Shown here: in pieces, positions 50,335 to 60,479 of the stretch
Layout of the letters: each line of letters opens with the position of its first letter
Numbering within the stretch: position 1 is the first letter of the stretch
Source: Formicarius rufipectus
Taxonomy: Eukaryota > Chordata > Aves > Passeriformes > Formicariidae
Assembly: GCA_013399695.1 (NCBI GenBank)
Contig: VXAU01002235.1
Coordinates: 1,046,798 to 1,110,797, forward strand
Direction of reading: 5' to 3'
DNA length: 64,000 nucleotides
Notes under the pieces: generated by a model
The model's database searches: none
Seen by the model: only the letters and a program-made list of their open reading frames with translations
Told to the model about the DNA's origin: nothing
Made by a program: the position numbers and the translations under genes

Positions 50335-50441
50335 TGTTTTGGTTTGGTTTTTTTGCTTCTGTGTGGTTTTTTTTGGTTGTTGTTGTGTGGGGTTTTTTGG
50401 GTTTTTTGTTTGTTTGTTTGTTTGTTTGTTTTTCTTCTTTT
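50335..50441 (+). repeat. G/T-rich low-complexity tract with (TTTG)n core
   Basis: T-rich DNA with interspersed G pairs and runs, ending in about seven TTTG units near 50,406-50,433. In plus frames it reads as repeated F, V, C, G and W, so the frames at 50,148-50,498 and 50,267-50,569 that look like a membrane protein are artefacts of the tract. A similar tract is at 54,412-54,464 and another at 59,797-59,902. Confidence 0.93.
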
Positions 50442-50907
50442 CAGTGTTCCTGCTCTCCTCTCGAAATAGAAATATCAGCAGGACAAATGACGGGATAGTT
50501 TATGTGTTTCCACTGTGTGGAGGAGGAAGTTCAGTCTTTGTACTTACAAAACACAGTTACCTCCAATAGCAGATTCTGAGCATTGGAAATATAATGAGTA
50601 TTAATGAGTATTAAATACAGACCCTTTGGGATACATCACAGTTAACTCATCTGTCCCATATTCTCAATGCTGCTAGAGTTGCCTTTTCCAAGTCACTATA
50701 AGCATATGAGGGAGCTGTTACTTGAGTGACCAAAGATGAGCTTTACATATCACTGGGAACTATTGGCAGCCCACCTAAAACTCGTTAGTTGTCTCTCTTT
50801 AGCCTTGGTGAACCGTTTCAACATGTGTGGGTTTTCTCTCTTTGTAATGTAATACATTTCTTAGAACACACAAAAGGCATCTCTGCAGTCAGTTAGTGCT
50901 TGGAGAG
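50442..50907. other. Gene-free unique DNA
   Basis: Nothing supportable apart from a 10-base unit ('aatgagtatt') repeated twice at about 50,593-50,612. Confidence 0.6.
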
Positions 50908-50930
50908 TCATAGAATCATGGAATGGCTTA
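50908..50930 (-). mobile_element. Very short CR1 3' terminal remnant
   Basis: 'tcatagaatcatggaatgg' is the reverse complement of the CR1 3' terminus. The sequence to the right ('ctgtgttaaaag') no longer matches CR1, so the insertion kept only about 23 bases, or the rest has eroded. Such extreme 5' truncation is possible for target-primed insertion, but a chance match cannot be excluded entirely. Confidence 0.65.
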
Positions 50931-52972
50931 CTGTGTTAAAAGAAAACCCCAGGGTTTTGGGGTATCTGCCCTGCTAGCACAGGAATCAGGCTGGGGTGGG
51001 ATTGGGGGAAGCTGCCCTGCTACAAGGGCGTGAGCTGTTTGCTCCAACTCCACTCTGTAATGTTTCTTACAGGTGTGCTGGGTCTTGATGTTCTTGGTGT
51101 GGCTGCCCAATTCCTGTGTGGCAGCAGAAATCTCTTACCTGCAGAGGAGAAAGAAAATGGCAGGTGCAGCCCTTGTAGGTAAGTGAAAAGTTATTTCTCT
51201 TCTGTAAAAGGAAAAGAATGGAAAGCTTCAAGGCTAAAAACACGTAAAAGGAAAAGTAGAACTTGGCAAGTGATATAGAAAGTGATTTTGGAAATCTGAA
51301 TTACTGCAAGGGCCTCTGTCCTCTGCTCTGGTTGAAATGCATTTGTTTTGGGACTGAAATTGTGCATTTTCAGCAGTTCTGGGTAACAGCTTGGTCAGGA
51401 AATGAAGGTGGCACTGTCTATGGTGAGATTTCATATGACAGTAATTGGTGTCTTTTGCCAGGCTAATGAGCAAAGGTTGGTAGTCTTGGAAAGGACAGAA
51501 GGTTCTCCTGTAGTGCCAGAGCATCACAGTATTTCACACTGTGGCAGATGAATTGGCGGAGACGGTGTTGGTGTCCCTCAGAGTTGGTTATTTTGAAACT
51601 CCTGGCTCCAGAAAGGTTGTGAGAGTTTTGTGAGGAGGGGAGAGATCTTGGTGACTTTCAGACCAAGTAAATTCAGAAGATCCTGAGGTTTATCTGTGAA
51701 GTGAAGAAGTTGTATAAAGACAAGCAGTGAGGCTCTGGTTGCTCTGTGTTGATGATGGAGCTGACCTGAGTCTGCCAAGGAGAGCCAAGTATCTTTCCTC
51801 ACCTTTTCCCTTGGAGCTGGTGAATAGCATGTAGAAGAGCTCAATAATTTGATGTTTTGTGTGTAACAAAATTTGGGATTCCCACCTAATGGTCCCTGGT
51901 GCCAACCTTGAAGCATTTTGTAATGCAAGAGTTAAAAATGGCACCTGAGCCCATGGGGGAGGAAAACTGTGGTTGTAATGTGGGTGAGAACTGTCTGGAA
52001 CCATCCTCTTGTGAGAACCCAGCCATGTTCAAACTGCACATTCATCTGCTTCTGCTAAAGAAACACACAGCTGTTCCTGCCTGCATTTATTGTTTAATTC
52101 ATTCATGCTGCTTGCTGGAAACACCATCGTTAAAGTCCTTCTGGGGCATAGTTTGCTTTAAAGAAAGCTCTCCATGGAAAAGACTTTTCTTTAAATTTAG
52201 TACAAAAGAAAAGTCCAATGAGTTTTATTTATAGATCAGGGCATGAGAGATTTTCAGTTTTCAAGCCAGTGCTCCATCCCTGTTACTCCCATAAAAACAT
52301 GTTCAGCATTTTTCTCATCCTACCAGAATAAAATTCTTTTATTGAGATTTTCTTTCTTGAAGAAATGCAGCAGTGACAAAAATATTTGGTTTACCAATTA
52401 AAGACCTTTGTGAGTTGTGATTATGTTCTTAGATGACATTTCCTGAGTTTTGGTTATTCTCTAATATGAGTTTGTGTGCTTTAAAAGCAGAGAGGGGGGC
52501 AACCAGCAGTGCCACTGTGAGTGACAGCACAACTCTTGATTTCTGTTATTTATTCATAGTAAGATACAGAGATTTTGGGTGGCTTTGTTTAAAGTGATAG
52601 TTTTCACTTTCCTGGTGAAGGTGTGGCTGTGATAAACAGATCCAGCTGTAGAAATGAAAGACTGAGGTGGTTACAATTCCCAGTCATTCTTTACACCCTA
52701 GTTGTGTTCTCTCAGGCCACATTTAGCAGTTGGTGCACTTAGGAATCAAGTGTTTCACTTCCTCGTTGGTTCACTCACATGAGCTTTGTGACAAAATCAC
52801 TGACTATCTCTTAAATTCCCTTCCAAATGTGATTCTCTTCCTTCTGTGGTCTGTAATCAGTTCATGTTCTGGATTGCTTAAAAGTGGAGTTAAAAAGCTG
52901 CTGGTAATAGTTTTATAGAAAATATGTGTGCCATGTGAAGGAGCTCTGTGGCCATCATAATGCACCTGAGCA
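50931..52972. other. Gene-free unique DNA
   Basis: 2 kb without a supportable gene or recognised repeat. Overlapping short frames on both strands have no domain. AT-rich right half. Confidence 0.62.
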
Positions 52973-53099
52973 GCTGGAAGTGTCCAAGACCAGGTTGGAC
53001 AGGGCTTAGAGCCACCCAATCTAGTGGAAGGTGTCCCTGTCCATGGCAGGGGATGAAACTTGGATGACTTTAAAGTCCCTTCCAACCCAAACCACTCTA
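52973..53099 (+). mobile_element. CR1 LINE 3' fragment
   Basis: Plus-strand CR1: 'gctggaagtgtccaagacc', 'aggttggacagggctt', 'gtggaaggtgtccctgtcc', 'atggcaggggatgaaac' and 'cccttccaacccaaacc', with the terminal octamer repeat eroded ('actctaggag'). Reverse-oriented relative to 19,347-19,489 and 54,490-54,646, same family. Confidence 0.9.
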
Positions 53100-54489
53100 G
53101 GAGCCTATACATGGAGAGAGAACATGTTGAATGCAGGTGCTGCTCTTATCTGAGCCATTTTTGACAATCCATTCAGTGCAGGTGGCTGGAGGGGGCAGCT
53201 CAGCTTGAGCTCTGGGTGGGAGCCCCTGGTAAGAGGCTGAGAACTGCTGACCCTTTGCCCAGCAAAGGGCACAGGGACCTGTGAGGGACACTGAAACACA
53301 CCAGGTCAGTGGCTCAGGAGGAACAAACAACAATTGGATTGTGAGGGAAAAAAAGCCCAAAGGGTCCTTTGTTCAGGGTCTTGCCTTAGAGGCACCAACT
53401 TGGCCCATCTCTGTGTTACTGTGTCATGAATAAATGGCTTTATGGAATGAGATATCTAAGATTCTGCTAAACTTGGAGTCAAACCAGTGAAGAAACCTGG
53501 TCTGACTGTGAGTGAGGTGTGGGAGGGCCAAGTAGGGCTCTCCTTGGCCCACTGGAGCTGCTGTTGTGAAGGGTTTCAGTCCCAGCAGTGAAAGTCTCTG
53601 GTGGTGGGAGTGTGACTGCCAGAGCAGCTCCTGGATGGTCAGACAGGGAAGTTTCCTTAACATATTTAAATCATTGCATGGATGATCTCACTCCATTATT
53701 TTTCAAGAGACTCTCAGTTCACTCTATTAAACTTTATACTTCAGAGAAATGAAACTATTTCCCCATCTCATTTATACCAAAGGAACAAAACTGCAGCTGA
53801 ATGGCAGCTGAGCAAGCCATGATGTATCTGTTTCAAGACACTGGGAGAATCTGGACTGAAAACATGAGGAGGTCTGGAGGTATCTCTCGGGAAACAGTGC
53901 TTTCTGCTGGTGGGAGGTTATCTCTGAGTGCTGAGAAGCACCCAGGGTTTTCCGAAGCTGGTGGCAGTGTGTGTGCATGGGTTCTGTGTCAGAGAACACC
54001 CTGTGAGACCCCAGACAGAGCTGTGTGACCACGGGTCTGAGCCAGACCATCTGCATCACTTCAGGTTGGTGTGAGGTGCCTGCCTGAGCCCTTTGTCTTT
54101 GCTGGTGTTTGATGGCAAATTCAAAGGTGGCTTGTTCCCAAACCAGGAGCTCTTTCCAATTATCCTGCATAGCACTGTTTTTGTGCCAAGGATATAAGTA
54201 ATCTCCTTATACCTAGAACACATTTTGCTCATATATTCTTTCACCAGTGAGTCTGGAAGCTGCTCTTCCAGCAGTAAATGGGCAACTTGAGCACAGTTAA
54301 TGAATGAAACACCATTCTAAGGGGAAGGGCTAAAAAAACAAGGTGTCCCTTCCTGTCAAATGGGTTCAAATTCGCAGCTTGCTGTGCTGCTTTTGTATAA
54401 AACAGTTTAGTTTTGTGTTTTTGGTTTTGTTTGTTTGTTTGTTTGTTTTGGTTTTGTTTTTTGAGACTTTTTTATTTCCTTCTATTAGC
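53100..54489. other. Gene-free unique DNA
   Basis: About 1.4 kb without a supportable gene. The G/T-rich tract at 54,412-54,464 lies at its right end. The 132-codon minus-strand frame at 53,772-54,170 has no recognisable domain. Confidence 0.62.
54412..54464 (+). repeat. G/T-rich tract with (TTTG)n core
   Basis: T-rich with G singles and pairs and about five TTTG units. It ends 26 bases before a minus-strand CR1. Open frames through it are simple-sequence artefacts. Confidence 0.92.
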
Positions 54490-54646
54490 ACAGAATCACA
54501 GAGTGGTTCGTGCTGGGTGGGTCTTTAAAGCTCATCTCATTCCGACCCTTCTTTCACTAGGCCAGAGTCCCATCCAACCTGGTGTTGAACACTTCCATGG
54601 ACAGGACATGCACAACTTCTCTGGGTAACCTTTGCCAGTGTTATTC
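54490..54646 (-). mobile_element. CR1 LINE 3' fragment (last repeat before the CpG domain)
   Basis: Minus-strand CR1: 'acagaatcacagagtgg', 'gctgggtgggtctttaaag', 'gtcccatccaacctggtg', 'gaacacttccatggacagg' and 'acttctctgggtaacc'. This is the last interspersed repeat that I can recognise; the remaining 9.35 kb to the right edge has none. Confidence 0.88.
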
Positions 54647-56200
54647 AGTAAGACTTTTGTTTGACCCAGTTATCAAAGAAATACTTTATTTTCAAGGCCA
54701 TGTCAATTGTAAAAGCTTTTTTCTCACACAGGATGTAAATCAGTGCTTTCACTTTTTGACAGGGAGCAATGAGTGTGTCTGATGCTTTCCAAACTGTGCC
54801 ATTCCTTCCACAAAGGTTCTGCTCTTTCCTCTGTTTTAGCACAAGTCTTCACAGGAATAAACCAAATGGAACATGAGTCACTGTAGGAACAAGCACATGG
54901 GTGAGGTGGGCTCCTGGCTTATAAATGGTACAATTGTAGATACAGAAGTGCAAAGACTGCACTGGTTGGAAAGCTGGCTGGAAAATAGCAGTCATGAGGT
55001 AGACAGATATTCATAGAAACCATTGACTATTTTGTATATATTTGCATTTAATTTTCTAAGCATGTTTTTAGAGCTTGGTTGTTAACTATTCATTGATTAG
55101 TTTATCATGAGCTATTTTAAATAACAAACCCGTCGCACTCCTATGGGGTTGCTTCAAGCTCTCATGTAGCCCATATGTGGGCTAAAAATCCACCAGTAAG
55201 ATTGAGAAGCCTGATGACCTTGTTTACAGATATTTTATAAGCACTTTGTGTGTTAATAGAAGTTATGGAAAGGTCTGTGTGCAACTTGGGGCTTCTGAAT
55301 GTAAAGAGAAAAATTCCGACAATGTGTCAGTATTTGTGTCCCTCCTGCTCCCATCACTTTGTTCTGAGTTTTCAAGCCAAACCTCCTAAAGAAATAAGCA
55401 GTTTGTTTTTTCCACCTGTAAAATAAAGCACAGTGAATGTGCATATGACTGGAGAAGGGTTTCTCTCTCTGTTGGAAATGCTGCTCTTTCCTCTGAGGTG
55501 AGCAGCATCTCCCTGCAGGGTGAGAATGGAGCTGGTGAGGAAATATTTCAGTGGCTTCAAGAGTTTTCACCTCCTCCATGGCAGTGAAACCAAAACCTTG
55601 CACCGGTTTAATACTGCAACTGAGGGGAAAGAAGAAACAAGAATCAGCAGCAGGATAAACAACCAGAACACAGGAGTCCCTGCCATGTGGAAAAGACTTC
55701 GTTCCTACTTGTGCCCTGAGCTGTTCTGTCCTGTACTGGATTTGTTGTCATGTGTGTGAGTCTTTTTGGCTGAACAATTACTTGTAACTGATGTGATATT
55801 GAGGAAAACATATTTGTTAAAACATTGATTCCCAGTGATAAAAAACATTTTTTAAAGAATCCCTCATTCTAACCCATCTAATCACCTCAGTCTAACCCAT
55901 CACATTATTAAGAGGAGATTAGTGGGACAGAAATACATGAAATGGGGGGGGACACGGGGTGATCCAATTGCATGCCTGCTGTAATTCTCTTCAGTTTGGC
56001 GAGTTTTACCCAAGGAATGAGGTTGACTCATTCTTCCTGGATGCAATCCACCTCTCATGGAAATCGATGGAATTCTTTCTGTTGCGTTTTAACACATGTT
56101 CTTGCAGTTACTTTCTCCAGTAAGTCCTCATTAATTTGTAAATCTACATGAACTCTTGGTTCCCTGTGGTTAAAAATATTATTTTTTTGGTAGCGATGGC
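54647..56200. other. Gene-free unique DNA left of the CpG domain
   Basis: Unique DNA, AT-rich on the left, without a supportable gene. The right part (55,960-56,180) is a candidate conserved element listed separately. The minus-strand frame at 55,253-55,603 has no recognisable domain. Confidence 0.62.
55960..56180. other. Candidate conserved noncoding element at the CpG domain edge
   Basis: Unique balanced DNA with 'gatccaattgcatgcctg', 'ggaaatcgatggaattc', 'tcctcattaatttg' and 'ctacatgaactc'. It lies directly left of the first CpG-rich block. There is no coding signal. Its position and texture suggest a conserved promoter-side element, but this is an inference. Confidence 0.33.
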
Positions 56201-56289
56201 CCAGTCACTTGGAGGGTGCTGTAAATACTTTCCCATCTCTGGTTATGATCTGCAGAGCCGAGGACAGGAGCTCTTTGTGCTCTGGGCAC

Positions 56290-56520
56290 TTACACGATTT
56301 CATTGATTCCGCCCTGGAGGGCAGCGGGGAGAGCCGAGGACCTGCTGGGGGAGTCCCCAGCAAAAGGGCTACCCCCGTGGGATAGGACGGGGGTCCTGGG
56401 CTCTGTCCCCCTCCCCTCACCCCGGCGGTCCTACCGCAGCCCGGGGAGCGCGTCCCTCCCGCTGCCCGGAGCGTTCCCCGCTCTCCTGGGAGCGAGGGAT
56501 GACGGCGACATCACCTCACA
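56290..56520. promoter_or_regulatory. CpG-rich block 1
   Basis: GC-rich segment with many CpG dinucleotides ('ccccggcggtcctaccgcag', 'ggggagcgcgtccctcccg'). It is the first block of the CpG-rich domain that continues to about 63.6 kb. The open frames on both strands are expected in such composition and show no protein family. Likely a CpG island; promoter activity is not shown by the sequence. Confidence 0.65.
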
Positions 56521-56584
56521 CCCCATCAGGTTTTTTGCCTTCCCCCCCGGCCAGTGAGTTATGCTCTGAACTGCTTTTTTAAGG

Positions 56585-56900
56585 ATTTTTTTTTTTTTAA
56601 GCTGCTTTGTATTAAATCAATAAAATATGTTCGTGTCCCGTCGGGTCCCTGTTCGCTTCCATTCCTCCCCTTTTAAAAAGGAGTTAATCAGAAATGAGTT
56701 GCCACTGGCTTTTTGCAGTTTATTGCGTTCCCAAAAGGGCTTTTACGCCCCCAGCCCATTGGATCATCTTCTTTTAATCCTAAAAAGAGAACTGCGGGGG
56801 CATATGTGTTTGAAGGCAGAGATCCTGTCGCCTTATAAACAGCTTTTGCAAACCCTGTAAGAATTGAGGTTTGCGTTTACTTTATGCTCGCAGAGATCGT
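56585..56900. other. Candidate conserved noncoding patch inside the CpG domain
   Basis: Starts with a T12 run at 56,586-56,597, then AT-rich unique DNA: 'tattaaatcaataaaat', 'gagttaatcagaaatgag', 'cagtttattgcg' and 'ccttataaacagc'. Flanked by CpG-rich DNA on both sides. It resembles the mixed TAAT-rich and CpG-rich texture around homeobox-type loci. No coding signal. Confidence 0.35.
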
Positions 56901-57589
56901 TCTGGTATCAAAATCTCGCCGTTTTAATCCGTTCTGCTGTAGAAGAATAGCATCTATCCAGCACCGAGAATGTTTTCAGGTGTACTTGGAGCAGAGAAAT
57001 ATTTCCTATTTTAGAACTCTGTTAGTGTTTAAAGAAAAAAGGCGTATTCAGAGAATGGTTTGATTCTTTACTTTTCCTGTTTGTTGGAAAAAAGTGTTCT
57101 TAATTATGACTTGCGGAGAGGGGGAGATGCTTGGAAAGCTCTTCCAGAAAAGTAATTCTAAACAATTAAAAAAAAAATGGAGGAAAAAATGCTCTATGAT
57201 GTTTTATTTTAATAATCCTTTGCAGGCATGTGAACTGTGCGCTGAGGGGGAAAAAATAAAGAAGTTTCAGGAAAAAGGCACGAACAATACCGCCTTTAAA
57301 CCCAAATCTGCAAACTTCTGAGAATATGCCCTCGTGTTGAATACACCGGATTTCTCTCCCGAGCGAAGGGGAAGGTTTTGTTCGTTTGGACAGTCTTTGA
57401 ATACTGTTCTAAAACTTCTTTCAAGTGGGAACTGAAGAGAGAAATGTTAAGTTCTGGGAGGAGACAATAAGTTAGCATCTTTGAGCGGGGTCCCTTGCAT
57501 GCAAATCAGGCTTTTGGCAATTTGGGGAAGTTTAATTGGAAGGTGGAAGCATGTAAGATAAGGAAACGGGATCGGTAAGAGCAGCCCCG

Positions 57590-57720
57590 CTGCTCCCTGG
57601 GGGTTCGGGGGGAGGCCGGGCCGCCGCTCCTCACCTTGCCCGGGGCCCCAGGGCAGCCCTCGGTCCGCCCCGTCGGGCACTGCCGGGGGCTCTCGCACCT
57701 CTCCCCCCGCTCTCAGCGGC
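57590..57720. promoter_or_regulatory. CpG-rich block 2
   Basis: GC-rich with G runs ('ggggttcggggggaggccgg') and many CpG. No convincing coding frame. Read as part of the CpG island cluster. Confidence 0.6.
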
Positions 57721-57879
57721 AGCTCTCGAAGGTGTCTCGTAAATAAATCCCTCGGTTTAAAGTTTCTATAATTTTCGCCTAATGAATTTTTTCGTCCCTC
57801 TTACCCCGCCCCCGGGACGTTGGGTCAGGCCAGCCCTGGACGGCGCGTTCGTGGCTCTTGGCTGCGCACAGCCCCTCCT

Positions 57880-57970
57880 TGGGATTAGTGGTCGAACTCC
57901 TCATTTCCCATCGCCATAAAAGGTCTCGAACTCAATTAATAGCTAATAATTATCCAGGCAGCTCCACCCC
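57880..57970. promoter_or_regulatory. TAAT cluster with a perfect CArG box
   Basis: Contains a perfect serum response factor site CC(A/T)6GG (CCATAAAAGG) at 57,914-57,923. This is followed within 30 bases by a dense TAAT/ATTA cluster ('caattaatagctaataat', 57,933-57,950) and a reverse GATA-type TTATC at 57,950-57,954. The patch sits between CpG-rich blocks. The ATAAAAG core could alternatively act as a TATA-like element for a plus-strand promoter. Motif matches of this length occur by chance, so function is an inference. Confidence 0.4.
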
Positions 57971-57979
57971 AGCCGTCTT

Positions 57980-58560
57980 CAGCGGGGAAAACGCAAGCAA
58001 AGCCGGCGCGTAACCCCCGGGGCCTCTGCACCCCTGGCCCCGCACCCTCCGCAGCGGGGGCTCCGCATCTCTGTCCGCGGTCCCCGGGGAAGGCGGAGGA
58101 GAAGCGGGATCGCCTCGGGTGTCCCCCGCGTCGGGTTAGGGCAGCATCGCGCTAGGCTTCGGGAACAGATCCCCCCCCTCTCTCCCCTTACACCCACAGG
58201 CGGTGGAGGGGAGCAGGGAGCGAGGGGTCATCCACTAGGGGCTTCTCCGGAGCTCCCGGCCGGGTTCCTGTTGGGGCTCGGGGAGCCCCAGGGGAGGAAA
58301 GACACCCTCAGAACGGGTGATGTCCGCGGGGAGACCTCCGATCCGATCTTTGGCGGGACATCAACTGGCATTTGAGGGGTGACTGAGGGTCTCTCACACT
58401 CCTCCACTCTTCCCCACAACAATTAAAGCGAGTCGCTCCCTGGCCGGAGCCCGGTGCGGGGCCGGGGCCGGGCCTGGCTCCGGGCTGGCCAAGGAGGAGC
58501 AGGGAGTCCCCATGGCCAAGGGAGCCCCAGGGCCGGTGCTGCGGGAGAGTTAACGCGCCC
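57980..58560. promoter_or_regulatory. CpG-rich block 3
   Basis: About 580 bases of GC-rich DNA dense in CpG, including 'gccggcgcgtaacccccgg' and a G-rich run near 58,458-58,484 with three close G-runs (GGGG, GGGG, GGG) and a fourth after a 9-base loop. Read as a CpG island. Open frames here (for example 57,979-58,197 minus and 58,454-58,690 plus) show no protein family. Confidence 0.65.
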
Positions 58561-58839
58561 CATCCCCACTGAGTGCTGCAGCCCGCTGGAAGCTCTAAAT
58601 TGGGGGAGTTCCGTTAATTCAGAGGAAAAAGACGAATATAGATCGTTTTGGTGCCTTCAGTGTACGGTGTTTCGGCTGAAAAATGCCTGATCGAAAATTA
58701 CTTCCCCAGTACCGTTTCCCAGGGCTACCTCCCGCAGGGAGAGAGCCTTCTCAAAAGCCCCGGGGGAAGTAGAGCCCTGTGCCCTGAGAGATCGGGGACT
58801 GGAGCTCTTTCCAAGATAAAACTCTGGTGAATTACAGAG

Positions 58840-59095
58840 CCCATCGTTTCCATTTTGCTTTCATTTGGCAAACGATCTCTGGGCAAAAATATTTTGATCA
58901 AACGTCTAAAAAAATTGCTATAACTCCTTAATTTTCCTTCATTCCCAGAGACCGTCATGATTAAAACTGCTGTGTTTACATCCCTGGAACTGTCTGTTCA
59001 TGAGCTGCCGTTTTGTAGACAACACTGCTCGATCTCTGACGATTGTAATTATAATCCTGTTCAAGTTAGATATTCAAATGTAAATGGTGCTTTTC
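58840..59095. other. Candidate conserved noncoding patch inside the CpG domain
   Basis: AT-rich unique DNA between CpG-rich blocks: 'catgattaaaactgctgtg', 'gtttacatccctgg', 'gattgtaattataatcctg' and 'agatattcaaatgtaaatgg'. No simple repeat. It leads directly into the pyrimidine tract and AG at 59,092-59,119, noted in the findings. No coding family recognised. Confidence 0.35.
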
Positions 59096-59361
59096 TTTTT
59101 TTTTTACTTCTTATTTTAGGACGTACATTTTTACCTTCGACGGGGCCAGCAAGGCGCAGCCTCGCGCGGTGAAGTGTAACGAATTTGAAAGAATTCTTAG
59201 AGCTGAACATGTTTTTTGAAAAATTTGAAATGGCAATTTACACGGTGTTTTTCCATGGCCAGAGGAGCCAGTGTTTTCTTCTAGAAATAAGAAAAAAAAA
59301 ATTAGTCTCATAACCTCATTTTGATGCACAGACGGGTTTCAGTGCAGTGGAATATCAGAGA

Positions 59362-59389
59362 AGTGAGGTACAGGGCAGTGAGGTACAGA
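59362..59389 (+). repeat. Two-copy tandem duplication, unit about 15 bases
   Basis: 'agtgaggtacag' is present twice in a row ('aagtgaggtacagggcagtgaggtacag'). Short local duplication with no known role. Confidence 0.8.
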
Positions 59390-59468
59390 CACAGGTTCTA
59401 TAGTGATATTAACCTTTCCCCCCTGTATTTAGTCACTAAGAGGACCAGTAAGAGCGACTTGATTTTTA

Positions 59469-59482
59469 TTTTTTTTTTTTTT
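59469..59482 (+). repeat. Poly(T) run, 14 bases
   Basis: Run of 14 T next to 'gatttttat'. Simple sequence. Confidence 0.92.
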
Positions 59483-59679
59483 CCTGTACAAAATGCAGCC
59501 ATTTCTGTCTTTATCAGTAGTGCTTGTTCCGGAGCCGCTAAAAGATTTTCGGGTAAAAAAATTAATTTAAACCAATGAGTGTGCAAATAGGTCATTTCAG
59601 GGAAGGAGATGCTGGGATCTGGCGGGTGGAGGACGTGACTCCAGCACGGAGCCTCGGTCACCCTTCACCTGCGTGTAGA

Positions 59680-59796
59680 GCAGGTCTGAGCCCGGGAACG
59701 GAGGGGCTCCGGGAGGCACCGACACCGGAGGGGACCCCGGCCAGATTACGCCAGCTCCTCCCCGCCGGGGGGCTGCAGCCACGCTTGGAGAGTTTT
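59680..59796. promoter_or_regulatory. CpG-rich block 4
   Basis: GC-rich segment ('cggaggggaccccggccag', 'cccgccggggggctgcag') directly left of the G/T-rich tract. CpG-rich. No coding family. Confidence 0.55.
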
Positions 59797-59902
59797 AATT
59801 TTGTTTGTTTTTGTTTTGGGTTGGTTTTGGTTTTGTTTGGGTTTTTTGTTGTTTGTTCGGTTTTGGTTTTTTGGNNNTTTTTTTTTTTTTTTTTTTTTTT
59901 TT
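59797..59902 (+). repeat. G/T-rich tract and poly(T) flanking an assembly gap
   Basis: T-rich sequence with regular G pairs ('ttggttttggttttg' and similar), followed by the NNN gap and then 25 T at 59,878-59,902. The long frames crossing it (59,575-60,111 plus, 59,658-60,128 minus and 59,801-60,241 plus) are partly translated simple sequence and cross the gap; none is a gene. Confidence 0.9.
59875..59877. other. Assembly gap, 3 N
   Basis: Three undetermined bases between a G/T-rich tract and a T25 run. The real length of sequence here is unknown; a difficult homopolymer or a collapsed simple repeat is the likely reason. Confidence 0.99.
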
Positions 59903-59919
59903 CTTTCATGTTTTTCGCC

Positions 59920-60120
59920 TCGGCCCAGCCGCCAGCAGAGCCGCTGCTGGAAGCGCAACCAAACTGTCCCCGCTGGCAGCCCGGGGCGGAGGATGCTCGA
60001 CGGGGACTCCCCCCGGGCCCCCCGGGGCTCCTGGTTGTCCTTAACCGCCCCCTTGCGCCGGATCCACGCAGGGACCGGGGTTTGTTGGAATTCCTCGGCG
60101 GCGAGGGATGAGAGGCACGC
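59920..60120. promoter_or_regulatory. CpG-rich block 5
   Basis: GC-rich, CpG-dense ('cctcggcccagccgccagc', 'ggactccccccgggcccc'). Directly right of the poly(T) after the gap. No coding family recognised. Confidence 0.6.
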
Positions 60121-60229
60121 AGTTCCATGGCGTAGGTGCGTGGCAGCCCCTCATCCCCCCGTGGGTGCGGATCCTCCGCTTATTAACGGCAGATTAGGAT
60201 GGAAAATCCCTAGGGAAACGTGTGACATT

Positions 60230-60440
60230 CTTACCGCCTGATCTGCGCGAGGCTCGCTGACCCCGCGGAGCGCAGCCCCGTCCTGTGCCACCGGGCTCTT
60301 ACGTAGTTAAAAATATTAATTCTTGGTTTAATCCTGCCGCAACCGCGCGCAGGAACAAGGAGTGATTTATGCGAAAATCCTTGGGAAGGGGTTACTCGGG
60401 GTGCGCGGCAGCTCCCGGCAAGCTGGACTAGCGCAACCAT
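60230..60440. promoter_or_regulatory. CpG-rich block 6
   Basis: CpG-rich DNA ('gcctgatctgcgcgaggctcg', 'gccgcaaccgcgcgcagg') interrupted by an AT-rich stretch with 'gttaaaaatattaattc' at about 60,307-60,322. No coding family recognised. Confidence 0.58.
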
Positions 60441-60479
60441 TCTAATCTTCTTTACTGCTTAAAAATACTTGTGCAAAAC

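Noticed and set aside
50267..50569. Frame that looks like a hydrophobic, cysteine- and phenylalanine-rich membrane protein
   Set aside because: It is the translation of a G/T-rich low-complexity tract.
56315..56332. CTCF-like site ('ccctggagggcagcg')
   Set aside because: Only a partial match to the CTCF core, and the surrounding GC-rich DNA produces such matches often.
59575..60111. 178-codon frame crossing the assembly gap
   Set aside because: Crosses the unknown bases and a T-rich tract; the middle is translated simple sequence.
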